The notes under the pieces were generated by a model. It made no database searches. It was not told where the DNA came from and saw only the letters and a program-made list of their open reading frames with translations. The translations under genes and the position numbers were made by a program. Positions 1-11,465 of a DNA stretch of 64,000 nt are shown here, in pieces (position 1 is the stretch's first letter; every line of letters begins with the position of its first letter). Source of the DNA: Hyphomicrobium_B sp001006785 (GTDB lineage Bacteria; Pseudomonadota; Alphaproteobacteria; Rhizobiales; Hyphomicrobiaceae); assembly GCF_001006785.1 (NCBI RefSeq), contig NZ_CDHO01000002.1:310001-374000 (forward strand), in the 5' to 3' direction.

Positions 1-224
1 CGCATGTAATCTGCGGCGATCGTCGAGAAATGGCCGTCCACATTGCCGTTGCGGCTATTGAGGAACGCCATCAAGCGTCCAGGCGTGGCGCACGCCGGAA
101 CGGTGTTTGTCTTCGTCATTTTGACTTGTGGAAGGTCTGCCGCCGAGGCCGGCAGAGGCGCTACAACCAAAGGCATGGCTGCAGCGAAGACGAACGCCAA
201 TGGCGTCCGAACGCGGCTTATCAT
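1..224 (-). CDS. Secreted protein, N-terminal part only (runs off the window)
   Basis: The reverse strand reads an open frame from an ATG at 224 to the window edge, about 74 residues. It begins with a clear Sec signal peptide (Met-Ile-Ser-Arg-Val-Arg, then a hydrophobic stretch ending in Pro-Ala-Ser-Ala-Ala-Asp). The mature part begins with a Thr-Val-Pro-Ala-Cys-Ala-Thr-Pro-Gly-Arg segment followed by Leu-Met-Ala-Phe-Leu. That segment reminds me of secreted rhizobial proteins annotated as glucosaminidase-like, but too little is present to assign a function. An in-frame ATG at 236 would add four residues. I prefer 224 because GGGTG precedes it and the signal peptide then starts normally. Confidence 0.6.
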   Translation of the reverse strand, partial: MISRVRTPLAFVFAAAMPLVVAPLPASAADLPQVKMTKTNTVPACATPGRLMAFLNSRNGNVDGHFSTIAADYM

Positions 225-405
225 GGATACACCCATAACGACGCGGCACCCCTCGAAGAGCGCCATACAAAACCAATTAAGGTTCGTAAGCGCTTAACGT
301 TAAAAAAGAGTTGAGACCCCCCGTGAGTCACCGCGAGGATCGCCAAGCAATAGGGCGGTAATTAGGGCGCGACAGGGTCAGATTGAGGCGGAAACGGCAT
401 GCGCC

Positions 406-421
406 GCGATTCATGAATCGC
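406..421. repeat. Perfect 16-bp palindrome downstream of the SDR gene
   Basis: The sequence GCGATTCATGAATCGC is its own reverse complement. It lies in the 222-bp gap between the truncated secreted gene and the 3' end of the SDR gene. It has no loop and no T-tract, so it is not a typical terminator. A protein-binding site is possible, but nothing else supports that. Confidence 0.35.
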
Positions 422-446
422 AGCCGTCGTTTCACTTTGGAGCGGA

Positions 447-1187
447 TCAGGTGAGGTGTTGGCCGCCATCGAGAGCGATCATCTGACCCGTGAGCGAGGG
501 CGTCGCGAGGATGAAACGCACGGCGGTTGCGATTTCCTGCGCTGACGGCCCACGCTTTAAAAGAGTCGACTGCTTCTCCTTATCGAAGTCGTCGTCGGTC
601 TGATGGATGCTTTTAAGAACGGGGCCGGGACCGATGGCGTTGACACGGATGCGGGGAGCCAGCGCCTGCGCGAGCGTTCGCGTCGCCGTCCAGAGCCCGG
701 CCTTCGAGATCGTATAGGAGAAGAACTCCGGCGTCAGGTTCCAGACTCGCTGGTCGATGATGTTGATGATGTTGCCGTCGGCGCCCTCCGGCAGCTGCCT
801 GGCCATGGCCTCGGAGAGGAAGACGGGGGCCTTGAGATTGATGCAGAGGTGGAGGTCCCAGGTCTTCTCGTCGAGGTGTCCGATGCTGTCGGGCAGAAAC
901 TCGGACGCATTATTGATAAGGGTCGTGAGCGGCCCGAGCTCTCGTCCGATCGTTGCGACCAGGGCGTCCAGAGCCTGACGGTCGGCGAGGTCGGCCTGGA
1001 AGGTGCGCGCGCGGCCGCCGCGGTCGCGGATATGCTGCGCGAGGGCTTCGGCTTCCGTCCCCGAATTCCGGTAGTGGATGGCGACGGCGAAGCCCGCCTC
1101 GGCCAGATCGAGGGCGATGGCGCGTCCGATGCGGCGGGCGGCGCCTGTGATCAGGACGGTCTGGCTGGCTTCTGATGTTTGGCTCAT
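447..1187 (-). CDS. SDR-family oxidoreductase, pteridine-reductase/FolM-like
   Basis: This is a 246-residue short-chain dehydrogenase/reductase. The cofactor motif is TGAARRIG at residues 14-21, NNAS is at 92-95, and the catalytic Tyr158 and Lys162 lie in YTISK. The usual catalytic serine thirteen residues before the tyrosine is an aspartate here (Asp145). That Asp-Tyr-Lys arrangement and the Arg-Arg in the glycine loop are features of pteridine reductase 1 and FolM (dihydromonapterin reductase), and they suggest NADPH-dependent reduction of a pterin or folate. The exact substrate cannot be read from sequence. Downstream genes are outside or truncated in the window, so context does not help. 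The SDR family is certain; the pteridine subclass is moderately supported. Confidence 0.85.
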   Translation of the reverse strand: MSQTSEASQTVLITGAARRIGRAIALDLAEAGFAVAIHYRNSGTEAEALAQHIRDRGGRARTFQADLADRQALDALVATIGRELGPLTTLINNASEFLPDSIGHLDEKTWDLHLCINLKAPVFLSEAMARQLPEGADGNIINIIDQRVWNLTPEFFSYTISKAGLWTATRTLAQALAPRIRVNAIGPGPVLKSIHQTDDDFDKEKQSTLLKRGPSAQEIATAVRFILATPSLTGQMIALDGGQHLT

Positions 1188-1548
1188 GGCTGCCGATTAG
1201 CAGAATCGAACATGGGAATCACGACCGCTCCGAGCTTCGGCCGCCGGGGAGGGGCCCTGGGCCGCAAAAGCGTAGCCGAATCACTGCTCAGTTGCTCCTC
1301 ATTCCGCCGCTGTTGCAGGCAAGCGGCAGCCTGGAGTGTGCATATTTTGGAGGCAAATTTGCTTTATCGGGGCCAGCTATTGCGGCATCGTTGCCACAAT
1401 GTGACAGCGCCCCCCCGAAGTCGGTGTTTCCTGGGCCTAAACACTTGTGTCAACCGGCCGAAGAAGTTTCTCTCACCAACAACGCGGTGTGAATCGAGGG
1501 GTCCGCAAGTGCGGCGACTGCGAACCGCTGATTGGACGGGGGTTGTCT
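1188..1548. other. Divergent intergenic region between SDR and porin genes
   Basis: This stretch of about 360 bp must hold the promoters of both flanking genes. I see no convincing gene in it. The porin frame extends upstream to about 1447, but that extension is basic, cysteine-containing and lacks a signal peptide, so I treat it as untranslated. No clear -35/-10 pair or operator could be assigned. Confidence 0.5.
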
Positions 1549-2313
1549 ATGGCAAAATTTAAAAGTTTCTTGGGTGCGGCTGGGGTCGCAGCACTCGCGT
1601 CGTTGGCGATGTCGACGGCTGTACTCGCAGACGATAGCGAAGATCGGAAGTTCGGCTATTCGATCACGCTGACGGGAACGAGCGACTATATCTTCCGCGG
1701 TATGTCGTTGAATAATCAGCTGCCGGCGTTCCAGCCGTTTATCGAATTTACGTATGGTATCGCCTATGTGAACTTCTGGGGTTCAAACATCTCCGGCCAA
1801 GGCTATGAGCCGTTCGAGATGGACATCAGCGCCGGTATCCGCCCAGTTACAGGGCCTGTGAGCTGGGACTTGGGAGTTGTGTACTACACCTATCCGGCGA
1901 ATAGCCTCGGATGGAGTGCGACCGATTACGTGGAGTTCAAGGTTTCTGCGTCGATTACGCCGGTTACAAACCTGACGTTGGGTGTCACTGGTTATTGGAC
2001 GCCGGACCAGGGTACCAACTACGGCGAGACCGAAACGGTTGAAGGCAATATCAGCTATGCCTTGCCGAAATTCGCGATTTTTGACCCGACAATTGGTGGT
2101 ACCCTCGGTTACTCCAATGCTGATAGAGCCGGCTTCTTCCTTGGCGAAGGCGACTACACGTACTGGAACGTCGGTTTGAAGCTTGCTGTCGACAAGTACT
2201 TCATGGACTTCCGCTATTGGGATACCAACATCAGCAAGAACGTTGGCAACGACTTCAATAACTCAACGGCCGACTCGCGCTTCGTGTTCTCGGCTGGCGT
2301 CAATCTGCCATAA
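1549..2313 (+). CDS. TorF-type putative outer-membrane porin (TIGR02001 family)
   Basis: This 254-residue secreted beta-barrel protein has a signal peptide ending at about residue 27 (Ala-Val-Leu-Ala-Asp). After it comes the family hallmark: a strand with Thr-Ser-Asp-Tyr-Ile-Phe-Arg-Gly near residue 45. Alternating hydrophobic and aromatic strands follow (for example VNFWGSN, WDLGVVYYTY and YWNVGLKLAVDKYFMDFRYWDT). The family is predicted to form small outer-membrane barrels and is often abundant, but its substrates are unknown. The ATG at 1549 is chosen because it gives an immediate signal peptide and is preceded by a G-rich stretch. A strong terminator follows, so the gene is probably monocistronic. 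Confidence 0.85.
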   Translation: MAKFKSFLGAAGVAALASLAMSTAVLADDSEDRKFGYSITLTGTSDYIFRGMSLNNQLPAFQPFIEFTYGIAYVNFWGSNISGQGYEPFEMDISAGIRPVTGPVSWDLGVVYYTYPANSLGWSATDYVEFKVSASITPVTNLTLGVTGYWTPDQGTNYGETETVEGNISYALPKFAIFDPTIGGTLGYSNADRAGFFLGEGDYTYWNVGLKLAVDKYFMDFRYWDTNISKNVGNDFNNSTADSRFVFSAGVNLP

Positions 2314-2344
2314 CTTCTTTCTTCTAGATCTCCCGACTGAGTCG

Positions 2345-2377
2345 AACCGGGGCCCTCGTTGGGCCCCGGTTTTTTGT
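2345..2377 (+). terminator. Rho-independent terminator of the porin gene
   Basis: A perfect 11-bp stem (AACCGGGGCCC / GGGCCCCGGTT) with the five-base loop TCGTT is followed at once by a run of T. It begins 32 bases after the porin stop codon. A terminator this strong fits a highly expressed porin. Confidence 0.9.
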
Positions 2378-2384
2378 TGCATAC

Positions 2385-3218
2385 ATGAGACGAGGCGCTT
2401 GCGTAGGTCCGCAACTCACGACACAAAAGTCGTTCGGGCTCTTTCGGCGGGCGACAATATTCGTGCTTCCGGCAGTCTTTATCCTGGTCGCTCTGACCAT
2501 CGCTATTGCAACCGCGCTGCTTGCACCGCGGCTTTTGCCGCGCCGTGTGCGTATGGACGTCGCTCCCGACCGCCCGCGGGCGTTTGGAAGCGAGATGTCA
2601 TGGCTCGCCGTCAAGACGGATGACGCCGGGCGCTTGGCGGCCGTTCTCGGCCTCGACGATTTGAGCGTCGCGAACTGGAATTCCGGGATCGGGGCGATCT
2701 ACGACCTGAAGCTCTCCGATACGTTCGTCTTCATTTCACCTCCGGTCGAGGGTTGGACGTTCGTCGCGGGTGTGTCCTTGCCGTTGCCGCAGCGGGGAGG
2801 GTTCGTCGACAAGGCCGCGCCGCTTCTGACGCGTGTCGCCCGCGAATTTCGCTCCGTGCAGTATTTCGCAACTTTCCCGATCATCGACTTCTACGCCTGG
2901 GCGTGGTTCGAGAACGGCCAGCCGATGCGCGCTTCCGCCTTTGGCGAAGCGGCGCCTGTGTGGGACTCAGGCCGTCCGACCGCACGCGAACGGGAGTTAG
3001 GCCTGTCGACGTTGGAACTTCGCGGCATCGCCAATCGCCAAGGCGATATCGGCGGGGCGCTGCTGCTTCACCCGACCGAGTCGCACGTGCTCGGCATCGC
3101 AGGTGGTTGGGGCTTGAACCCGATGACGATCGAAGCGCTTGGCGGTCGACACAGCACCGGCTGGATCGCGCGCGCACCGCATGCGTGGCGTGCGGAACGT
3201 GTGCGCTCGGCGGCCTGA
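2385..3218 (+). CDS. Membrane-anchored protein of unknown function
   Basis: This 277-residue protein has one hydrophobic helix near residues 24-46 (FVLPAVFILVALTIAIATALL). A soluble domain follows, rich in Trp/Phe motifs such as MSWLAVKTDD, NWNSGIGAIYD, GWTFVAG, FRSVQYFATFPIIDFYAWAW and LLHPTESHVLGIAGGWGLNP. I remember similar proteins as conserved hypotheticals in Hyphomicrobium relatives but cannot name a domain or function. The ATG at 2385 lies only about ten bases after the porin terminator, leaving little room for a ribosome site. Translation may therefore start further in, for example at the GTG near residue 27, or the message may be leaderless or rely on read-through. Confidence 0.7.
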   Translation: MRRGACVGPQLTTQKSFGLFRRATIFVLPAVFILVALTIAIATALLAPRLLPRRVRMDVAPDRPRAFGSEMSWLAVKTDDAGRLAAVLGLDDLSVANWNSGIGAIYDLKLSDTFVFISPPVEGWTFVAGVSLPLPQRGGFVDKAAPLLTRVAREFRSVQYFATFPIIDFYAWAWFENGQPMRASAFGEAAPVWDSGRPTARERELGLSTLELRGIANRQGDIGGALLLHPTESHVLGIAGGWGLNPMTIEALGGRHSTGWIARAPHAWRAERVRSAA

Positions 3219-3278
3219 GAGACGGAAACGCGACTTAGATCGCGCTAACTCCGATCACAACAGATCCCGATTAGTGCC

Positions 3279-4235
3279 TTACCGAGCCTGCCGCCCGTAA
3301 TCGTAATCCATGCGCGGCCCCGGCAACGGCGCCTGGCGTTGGGTATTCTGAGGTGCGCTGTCGGCGGAAGTATTGTCCGGCACGCTGCGTCTGGTGGTGG
3401 TATCCGGACCGCCTGTCGATCGCGTCGGCGGAATGAAGACGCGATCGCTCGCGCAAAGCTTTCTCGGATTTTCGTTCTGCCCGCATGATCGCGGCTGACC
3501 GTCTTTCGATAGGCAAAGGCGGACCTCTCTCAGCCCCTTCGAGCCGCAGACGACGGCAATCATATCAGGCTTGAAATTCGGATTGGCCTGCGCGAAGTCG
3601 CGGCGAATATCGTCAGGTGACGCGACCTGAGTCTCAAACGGGTTGCGGAAGCGCTGTGGAATGTTGATCCCGTCGAACAGGCGATGCGCCGTCGCGAAGT
3701 AGCGCGCTGGGTCCATTCCCGAGCACGTGCCATGCGCCCGGTATTCGTGAATGACGAGACCGCGGCTCGGCATGATGTCGAGCATGCTGGAGATGACGTT
3801 ATCCGGCACGAAAGGACGCCGAGGCAGACGGCACTCGGAAGGATAGCCGTAATTGTATTGCGGCCAGAGCCCATGCAGGATGAACGAATAGCGCCGCCCA
3901 TCGCGCCGGTTGCATTGCGCATCGTCGTCCTGGCCTTTTTCCGCGCAGTACGTCGGGCTCCACGAAAGAACGAGCGCGTAGTAGTCGAACTGTCCGGGCA
4001 CGTCGCGGTCGCCGCCATTGCCGTAGCTGTTCCGGCCTCGATCCCTGTAGCCGTCGCCGCTGCTGTAGCCGTTGCCGCCGCCGTCCGAACGATTGTCGGC
4101 AGTCTCCGTGCGATCGGCTGAACTGGTCTGATTGCCCGTCGCGACGGACACATTCTGCTGCCGCGTCATATGCACGGCGAACCCCGCGATGAGCAGTAGA
4201 ACGATGGCAGTCAGAAGCAGGTGCGGTTTCAGCAT
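3279..4235 (-). CDS. Ribonuclease T2 family protein
   Basis: This 318-residue exported protein has a signal anchor at residues 5-23. A low-complexity Ser/Gly/Asp/Tyr-rich linker occupies about residues 35-80, and the RNase T2 fold starts at FDYYALVLSWSPTYC. Both catalytic segments are present: HGLWPQ (His121) and HEYRAHGTC (His163, Glu164, His168). The enzyme cleaves single-stranded RNA through 2',3'-cyclic phosphates, and periplasmic members scavenge RNA. The C-terminal tail after about residue 275 is Thr/Pro/Gln-rich and probably disordered. The gene lies 52 bp downstream of the M20 peptidase gene on the same strand and could share its transcript. Confidence 0.9.
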   Translation of the reverse strand: MLKPHLLLTAIVLLLIAGFAVHMTRQQNVSVATGNQTSSADRTETADNRSDGGGNGYSSGDGYRDRGRNSYGNGGDRDVPGQFDYYALVLSWSPTYCAEKGQDDDAQCNRRDGRRYSFILHGLWPQYNYGYPSECRLPRRPFVPDNVISSMLDIMPSRGLVIHEYRAHGTCSGMDPARYFATAHRLFDGINIPQRFRNPFETQVASPDDIRRDFAQANPNFKPDMIAVVCGSKGLREVRLCLSKDGQPRSCGQNENPRKLCASDRVFIPPTRSTGGPDTTTRRSVPDNTSADSAPQNTQRQAPLPGPRMDYDYGRQAR

Positions 4236-4287
4236 GTCATGGTCTCAAGCGGCACGGGGCCGGAAATAGAAACGAGCGAATGAATTT

Positions 4288-5700
4288 CTACGCAGGCTTC
4301 GCAGCCTTCGCAGCCAGCGCCGCAAGGATGCGCGCCCAGCTTCGCGCGCCCTTCTCGAAGCTCCGCATGTTGTACTTTTCGTTTGGCGAATGAATGCGGT
4401 CGTCGTCGAGGCCGAAGCCGATCAGCAAGCTGTCCATGCCGAGCGCATCACGGAAGGATGTGACGATCGGGATCGATGCTCCGCTGCCCATCAGCACGGC
4501 GGGCTTGCCCCATTCTTCTTCGAGCGCTTTCGCAGCCGCTTGCATCGAAGGGTCCGCAGTGTCGAAGCTCACCGCGCCGGAACCATGATGGCCAAGCCAT
4601 GTCGCCGTGCAATCGGCGGGAAGCACGCTCTCGACATAGTCGTGCAGCGCCGTCATCACCTTGTCCGGGTCCTGTCCTGCGACGAGCCGGCACGTGATCT
4701 TCACCGACGCCTTTGCCGGAATGACCGTCTTCGATCCGATGCCCTGATAGCCGCCCGTCACGCCGTTGAACTCCAGCGTCGGACGCGACCAAAGTTGCTC
4801 GATGACCGATCGGCCTTTTTCACCTGCCGGCGTTTTGAGGCCGACCGAGCCGAGGAAGGCTTCGCCCGTCAAGCCGAGTGTTTTCCATTGCGCGAGCTGC
4901 TCCGGGGCTGGCTCCGTCACGCCGTCATAGAATCCCGGCACGGCGATGCGACCGTTGTCATCATGAAGCGCGGCCATGACTTTCGCCAGCGCGCGGATCG
5001 GATTCGTCACCGGCCCGCCGTAGATGCCGGAATGAAGATCGCGGCCCGGGCCGCTGATAACGAGCTCGTCGCCGACGAGACCGCGCAGCATCGTCGTGAT
5101 CGCAGGCGTATCCTTATCCCATTGTCCGGTATCGCAGACGAGCACGAGATCGGCTTTCAGCTCATCGCCGTACTTGGCGAGAAATTCTGGGAGCGATGGC
5201 GAGCCGCATTCTTCCTCGCCTTCAATAAGCACCGACACGGCAATCGGAAGCTTTCCGGCGACCGTCATCCAGGCGCGGGCGGCTTCGAAGAAGGTCATCA
5301 GCTGACCTTTGTTGTCCTCCGCGCCGCGGGCGACGATCACCTCGCCGTTGTGCGGTTCGCTCGTAACGCGCGGCTCGAACGGCGGCGACTTCCAGAGATC
5401 GAGCGGATCGGCTGGCTGCACGTCGTAGTGCCCGTAGAAAAGAACATGTGGGATGCCGGGCTCGCGGTTCGTGCGGTCATGCGCGACGACCATTGGATGC
5501 CCGCTTGTTGGCACAACCTTAGCCTCAGCGAAGCCGATGTCTTTGAGTGTCGCGGCACACCAATCCGCGGCCTTGCGGCAACTTGCCTTGAACGCCGGAT
5601 CGGTCGAAACGCTATCGATGCGCAAAAGCTCGAACAGCCGCTCGAGCCCGGCAGCTTTTGATTGACCAAGTGTATCGAGAACGGTTTCCAGCGCGGTCAT
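4288..5700 (-). CDS. M20 family metallopeptidase (dipeptidase)
   Basis: This 470-residue enzyme belongs to the M20/M25/M40 zinc peptidases, full length for the dipeptidase subgroup. Metal and catalytic motifs are intact: GHYDVQPAD (His91, Asp93), GAEDNKGQ (Asp129), and EGEEECGSPSL with the catalytic and metal-binding glutamates at 162-163. The lid/dimerisation domain runs from about residue 210 to 370. It most likely acts in the cytoplasm on dipeptides or acylated amino acids, but specificity cannot be inferred. It is divergent from ppdK, with about 125 bp between them for promoters. Confidence 0.9.
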   Translation of the reverse strand: MTALETVLDTLGQSKAAGLERLFELLRIDSVSTDPAFKASCRKAADWCAATLKDIGFAEAKVVPTSGHPMVVAHDRTNREPGIPHVLFYGHYDVQPADPLDLWKSPPFEPRVTSEPHNGEVIVARGAEDNKGQLMTFFEAARAWMTVAGKLPIAVSVLIEGEEECGSPSLPEFLAKYGDELKADLVLVCDTGQWDKDTPAITTMLRGLVGDELVISGPGRDLHSGIYGGPVTNPIRALAKVMAALHDDNGRIAVPGFYDGVTEPAPEQLAQWKTLGLTGEAFLGSVGLKTPAGEKGRSVIEQLWSRPTLEFNGVTGGYQGIGSKTVIPAKASVKITCRLVAGQDPDKVMTALHDYVESVLPADCTATWLGHHGSGAVSFDTADPSMQAAAKALEEEWGKPAVLMGSGASIPIVTSFRDALGMDSLLIGFGLDDDRIHSPNEKYNMRSFEKGARSWARILAALAAKAAKPA

Positions 5701-5825
5701 CTTAGTAGACTTTCCAAAAGGCGAGCGAAGCCAGGAAGGCTTCAGCTAGGAATACGGAACTCCATTTGCTATGGCACGTCTCCTGACGCGGATCATGGCA
5801 GCATGAAGACCGCACCGGAGGTCTG

Positions 5826-8552
<2,727 letters not shown>

Positions 8553-8574
8553 TCGCGCAAATTAGGCCGATGAA

Positions 8575-8802
8575 TCACAACGGGCCATTCTGGTGACGAT
8601 CGATATCGTCGAGGCTTGGCTGGCGCGGACGCGGGCCTTTGTTCTTCGGCAGGAACAACAGCCAGAGCACGACCGGCGGCACGAAGAAGCACCACGCCAT
8701 CCAATAGGAATAGTCGCGGTTTTTGATGCCGGCCAGAATGGCCGCAAGCACAGACGCCGTAACGGCCGTCACGCCCCAAGCCACGATCCACTGCATCGCC
8801 AT
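8575..8802 (-). CDS. Small two-helix membrane protein
   Basis: This 75-residue protein has two hydrophobic segments (about 6-25 and 33-52, the second WMAWCFFVPPVVLWLLFLP). A basic and polar tail follows (KNKGPRPRQPSLDDIDRHQNGPL). It is probably an inner-membrane protein of unknown function. It converges on ppdK with a 22-bp gap. Coding is supported by the clean membrane-protein composition and a start with no competing upstream methionine. It is upstream of nadC-nadB-nadA only by map position; that operon ends before it. Confidence 0.65.
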   Translation of the reverse strand: MAMQWIVAWGVTAVTASVLAAILAGIKNRDYSYWMAWCFFVPPVVLWLLFLPKNKGPRPRQPSLDDIDRHQNGPL

Positions 8803-8889
8803 CGAACCCTCACTTCAATCCGCCGTCGCTGTCAGTTGGCGCAAACGCATCTGGCGACATTAGCCAGTTGGGCAGCGACTATGGCGAAT

Positions 8890-9783
8890 TCATGCTTGAA
8901 TTGTCGCCTGCTTCGGCGACGCGATGAAATCCAGTCCGAGATCGAGAACCGATGCCGAATGCGTCAGCGCGCCGACTGAAATCAGGTCAACGCCGGTTTG
9001 CGCGATTTCCGTCACGGTTTCAAGACTAACACCGCCCGAAGCCTCGGTAAGGCAGCGCCCACCGACAGTTGCCACGGCTTTCACAAGGTCAGCGGGCGTC
9101 ATGTTATCGAGCAGGACGCAGTCGACTTTTTCCCGCATCACGATTTCGAGTTGCGCCAGCGTGTCGACCTCGACCTCGATTTTGGTCATGTGTCCGGCAG
9201 CAGCCTTTGCGGCTTTGATCGCGCTCGCTATGCCGCCTGCGGCGACGATGTGATTGTCCTTGATGAGTACAGCGTCGAAAAGCCCGACGCGATGATTGAA
9301 GCCGCCGCCACAGCGCACGGCATATTTCTCGAATGCGCGAAGTCCTGGCGTCGTCTTGCGCGTATCGACGATTTTCGCGTGCGTACCCGAAACCCGGTCG
9401 ACGTACTGTCGCGTCAGCGTCGCGATGCCGGAGAGCCGGCCGAGAAAGTTCAGCGCGACGCGTTCGGCCGTGAGCAGTGCGCGTGCATTGCCCGAGACGC
9501 GCGCGATCACGGCTCCGGGCTTGACCGGCTCGCCATCGCCGATCTCGATCGTAAAATTTGTGTCCGGCGCGATGGCGCGAAAGGCAGCCTCCGCGAGCGC
9601 AAGACCCGCAACGACGCCAGGTTTGCGCGCGGCGATGACGGCGTTGGCCGTTGCGTTCGCCGCGACCGTTGCGTTCGTCGTGATATCGCCGGCGAGGCCG
9701 AGATCTTCATCGAGCGCAACGCGAATGGCGGCGTCGACGAGATTCTGCGGCAACGACGGCAGGCTGCGTGTCGAGCGGCTCAT
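8890..9783 (-). CDS. nadC: Nicotinate-nucleotide diphosphorylase (carboxylating), QPRTase
   Basis: NadC converts quinolinate and PRPP to nicotinate mononucleotide, the third step of de novo NAD synthesis. The 297-residue protein carries the family hallmarks RKTTPGLRAFEKYAVRCGGGxNHRxGLxD, LIKDNH, the EVEVDTL segment and the C-terminal EASGGVS and DLISVGALTHSA phosphate-binding loop. I start it at the ATG at 9783 because this overlaps the nadB stop as ATGA, indicating translational coupling. A GTG at 9792 would add three residues. It is the last gene of nadA-nadB-nadC. Confidence 0.95.
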   Translation of the reverse strand: MSRSTRSLPSLPQNLVDAAIRVALDEDLGLAGDITTNATVAANATANAVIAARKPGVVAGLALAEAAFRAIAPDTNFTIEIGDGEPVKPGAVIARVSGNARALLTAERVALNFLGRLSGIATLTRQYVDRVSGTHAKIVDTRKTTPGLRAFEKYAVRCGGGFNHRVGLFDAVLIKDNHIVAAGGIASAIKAAKAAAGHMTKIEVEVDTLAQLEIVMREKVDCVLLDNMTPADLVKAVATVGGRCLTEASGGVSLETVTEIAQTGVDLISVGALTHSASVLDLGLDFIASPKQATIQA

Positions 9784-11432
9784 GGTCGGCACGCCGCTGC
9801 GGACACGCTGCGGGACGCACGCGGCGCCGCCTCGGTCGCTTTCAGATCATCCACCGTGATGAAGGTGCGTTTCGCGAATGCCGGATCGGCTGCAGGGTAA
9901 TCGACGCGGAAATGACCGCCGCGGCTTTCCTTGCGCGCCAGCGCCGCCGCGGCAATCAGACGTGCGGTCAGGATCATATTCGAAAGCACCGTATCGTCGG
10001 CTGCTGACTCGTCGAGCTTCTTGAGAGCCGAAAGCGCCGCCTTCAGGCCCTTCGCGGAACGCTGAACGCCGACGTACTTCGTCATGATCGCGCGCAGCGT
10101 GTCGATGGCCTCGCTGCGTTGTTCGGGTGCCGACGCGCGGTTGCCGGGCACGCGGCGCGGGTGAACGAAATGCCCGACGCGATCGTGCGGCAGGTATGCG
10201 CGAATGTCGGCAGCTGCGCGCGCGCCAAAGACGACCGCTTCGAGCAATGAGTTCGATGCCAGACGATTAGCTCCGTGCAATCCGGTCGATGCGACTTCGC
10301 CGACGGCCCAGAGTCCGGCGAGGCTCGTGCGCCCGCGAAGATCGGTGGCGATGCCGCCCATGTGGTAGTGCTCCGCCGGCGCGACCGGGATCAAATCCTT
10401 GGCGGGATCGATACCCGCGCGCTGACAGTGACTCCAGACCGTCGGAAACTCGTCCTTGAAATGCATGCCGATCGCCTCGCGGCAATCGAGGAACACGCCG
10501 CGACCTGCGTTGAGTTCATTGAACACGCCGCGAGCCACGACATCACGCGGCGCAAGCTCGCCGCGCGGATCGATCGCCAGCATGAAGCGTTCGCCGAGGG
10601 AGTTGACGAGCGTCGCGCCTTCGCCGCGCAGCGCTTCCGTCGCGAGCGGTGCGGGATCGATCCCGGCATCGATCGCGGTCGGATGGAACTGCACGAATTC
10701 GGGATCGGCAATCACCGCGCCCGCGCGCGCCGCCATCGCGATGGCTTCGCCTTTTGCGTAGGACGGATTGGTGGTCAGCGCGAACAGCGCGCCGACGCCG
10801 CCGGTTGCCAGCACGATCGCGGATGCGGGCACGAAAACGTAGCTGCCGGTCCCGTGCGATCGCGATCTGATGAGGCGAATACCTTCGATCCGGTCGTTGT
10901 CCGCGATCAGGCCGTCCGCTTCATAGCCTTCGAGCACGCGGATCGATGGCGTGTTGCGCACCGCAGCGATGAGAGCCTGCATGATCGCGGCTCCGGCGCG
11001 GTCGCCAGACACGCGGACGACGCGCTTTTCCGAATGCGCCGCTTCCTTCGAGAGAACGTAATGCCCCTCAAGGTCGCGATCGAAGGGAACGCCATAGCTC
11101 AGCAGATCGCGGATGCGGTCCGGACCCTCATCGGCGACGACGTGTGCGACTTGCGTGTCGACGATGCCGCCGCCGGCTTCGATCGTGTCGGCTGCGTGTT
11201 TATCTGTGCTGTCGCCTTCGCCAACGGCAGCCGCGATGCCGCCCTGAGCCCACATGCTCGACGCACCCTCGCCGAGCGGCGCCGCCGCGATGACCGTCAC
11301 CGGCAGCGGCGCGAGTTTGAGTGCGGTGAACAACCCCGCAAGCCCGGCCCCGATAATGACGACGTCGCCCGGGCCGGGCTTACCTTCGAAAGGGACGAAG
11401 GATCGTGCCTCCCGTTGTCTTTGTGCAGTCAT
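9780..11432 (-). CDS. nadB: L-aspartate oxidase
   Basis: NadB oxidises L-aspartate to iminoaspartate using FAD, the first step of de novo NAD synthesis. The protein is 550 residues from the ATG at 11432, which has a strong GGGGAGG ribosome site eight bases before it; the frame is open further, to a TTG at 11462. An N-terminal dinucleotide fold (VVIIGAGLAGLFTALKL) is followed by the flavoprotein segments SMWAQGGIAAA, FVQFHPTA, HYHMGGIATDLRGRTSLAGLWAVGEVASTGLHGANRLASNSLLE. The C-terminal helical domain is the expected fumarate-reductase-like cap. Stop and start overlap with nadC. Confidence 0.95.
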   Translation of the reverse strand: MTAQRQREARSFVPFEGKPGPGDVVIIGAGLAGLFTALKLAPLPVTVIAAAPLGEGASSMWAQGGIAAAVGEGDSTDKHAADTIEAGGGIVDTQVAHVVADEGPDRIRDLLSYGVPFDRDLEGHYVLSKEAAHSEKRVVRVSGDRAGAAIMQALIAAVRNTPSIRVLEGYEADGLIADNDRIEGIRLIRSRSHGTGSYVFVPASAIVLATGGVGALFALTTNPSYAKGEAIAMAARAGAVIADPEFVQFHPTAIDAGIDPAPLATEALRGEGATLVNSLGERFMLAIDPRGELAPRDVVARGVFNELNAGRGVFLDCREAIGMHFKDEFPTVWSHCQRAGIDPAKDLIPVAPAEHYHMGGIATDLRGRTSLAGLWAVGEVASTGLHGANRLASNSLLEAVVFGARAAADIRAYLPHDRVGHFVHPRRVPGNRASAPEQRSEAIDTLRAIMTKYVGVQRSAKGLKAALSALKKLDESAADDTVLSNMILTARLIAAAALARKESRGGHFRVDYPAADPAFAKRTFITVDDLKATEAAPRASRSVSAAACRP

Positions 11433-11465
11433 TGCATCGCCTCCCCGTGAGCCGTCGCTCAAAAA

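Noticed and set aside
1447..1548. Extending the porin protein upstream to 1447
   Set aside because: The extra 34 residues are basic and cysteine-containing and would precede a complete signal peptide, which is not expected for a secreted protein.
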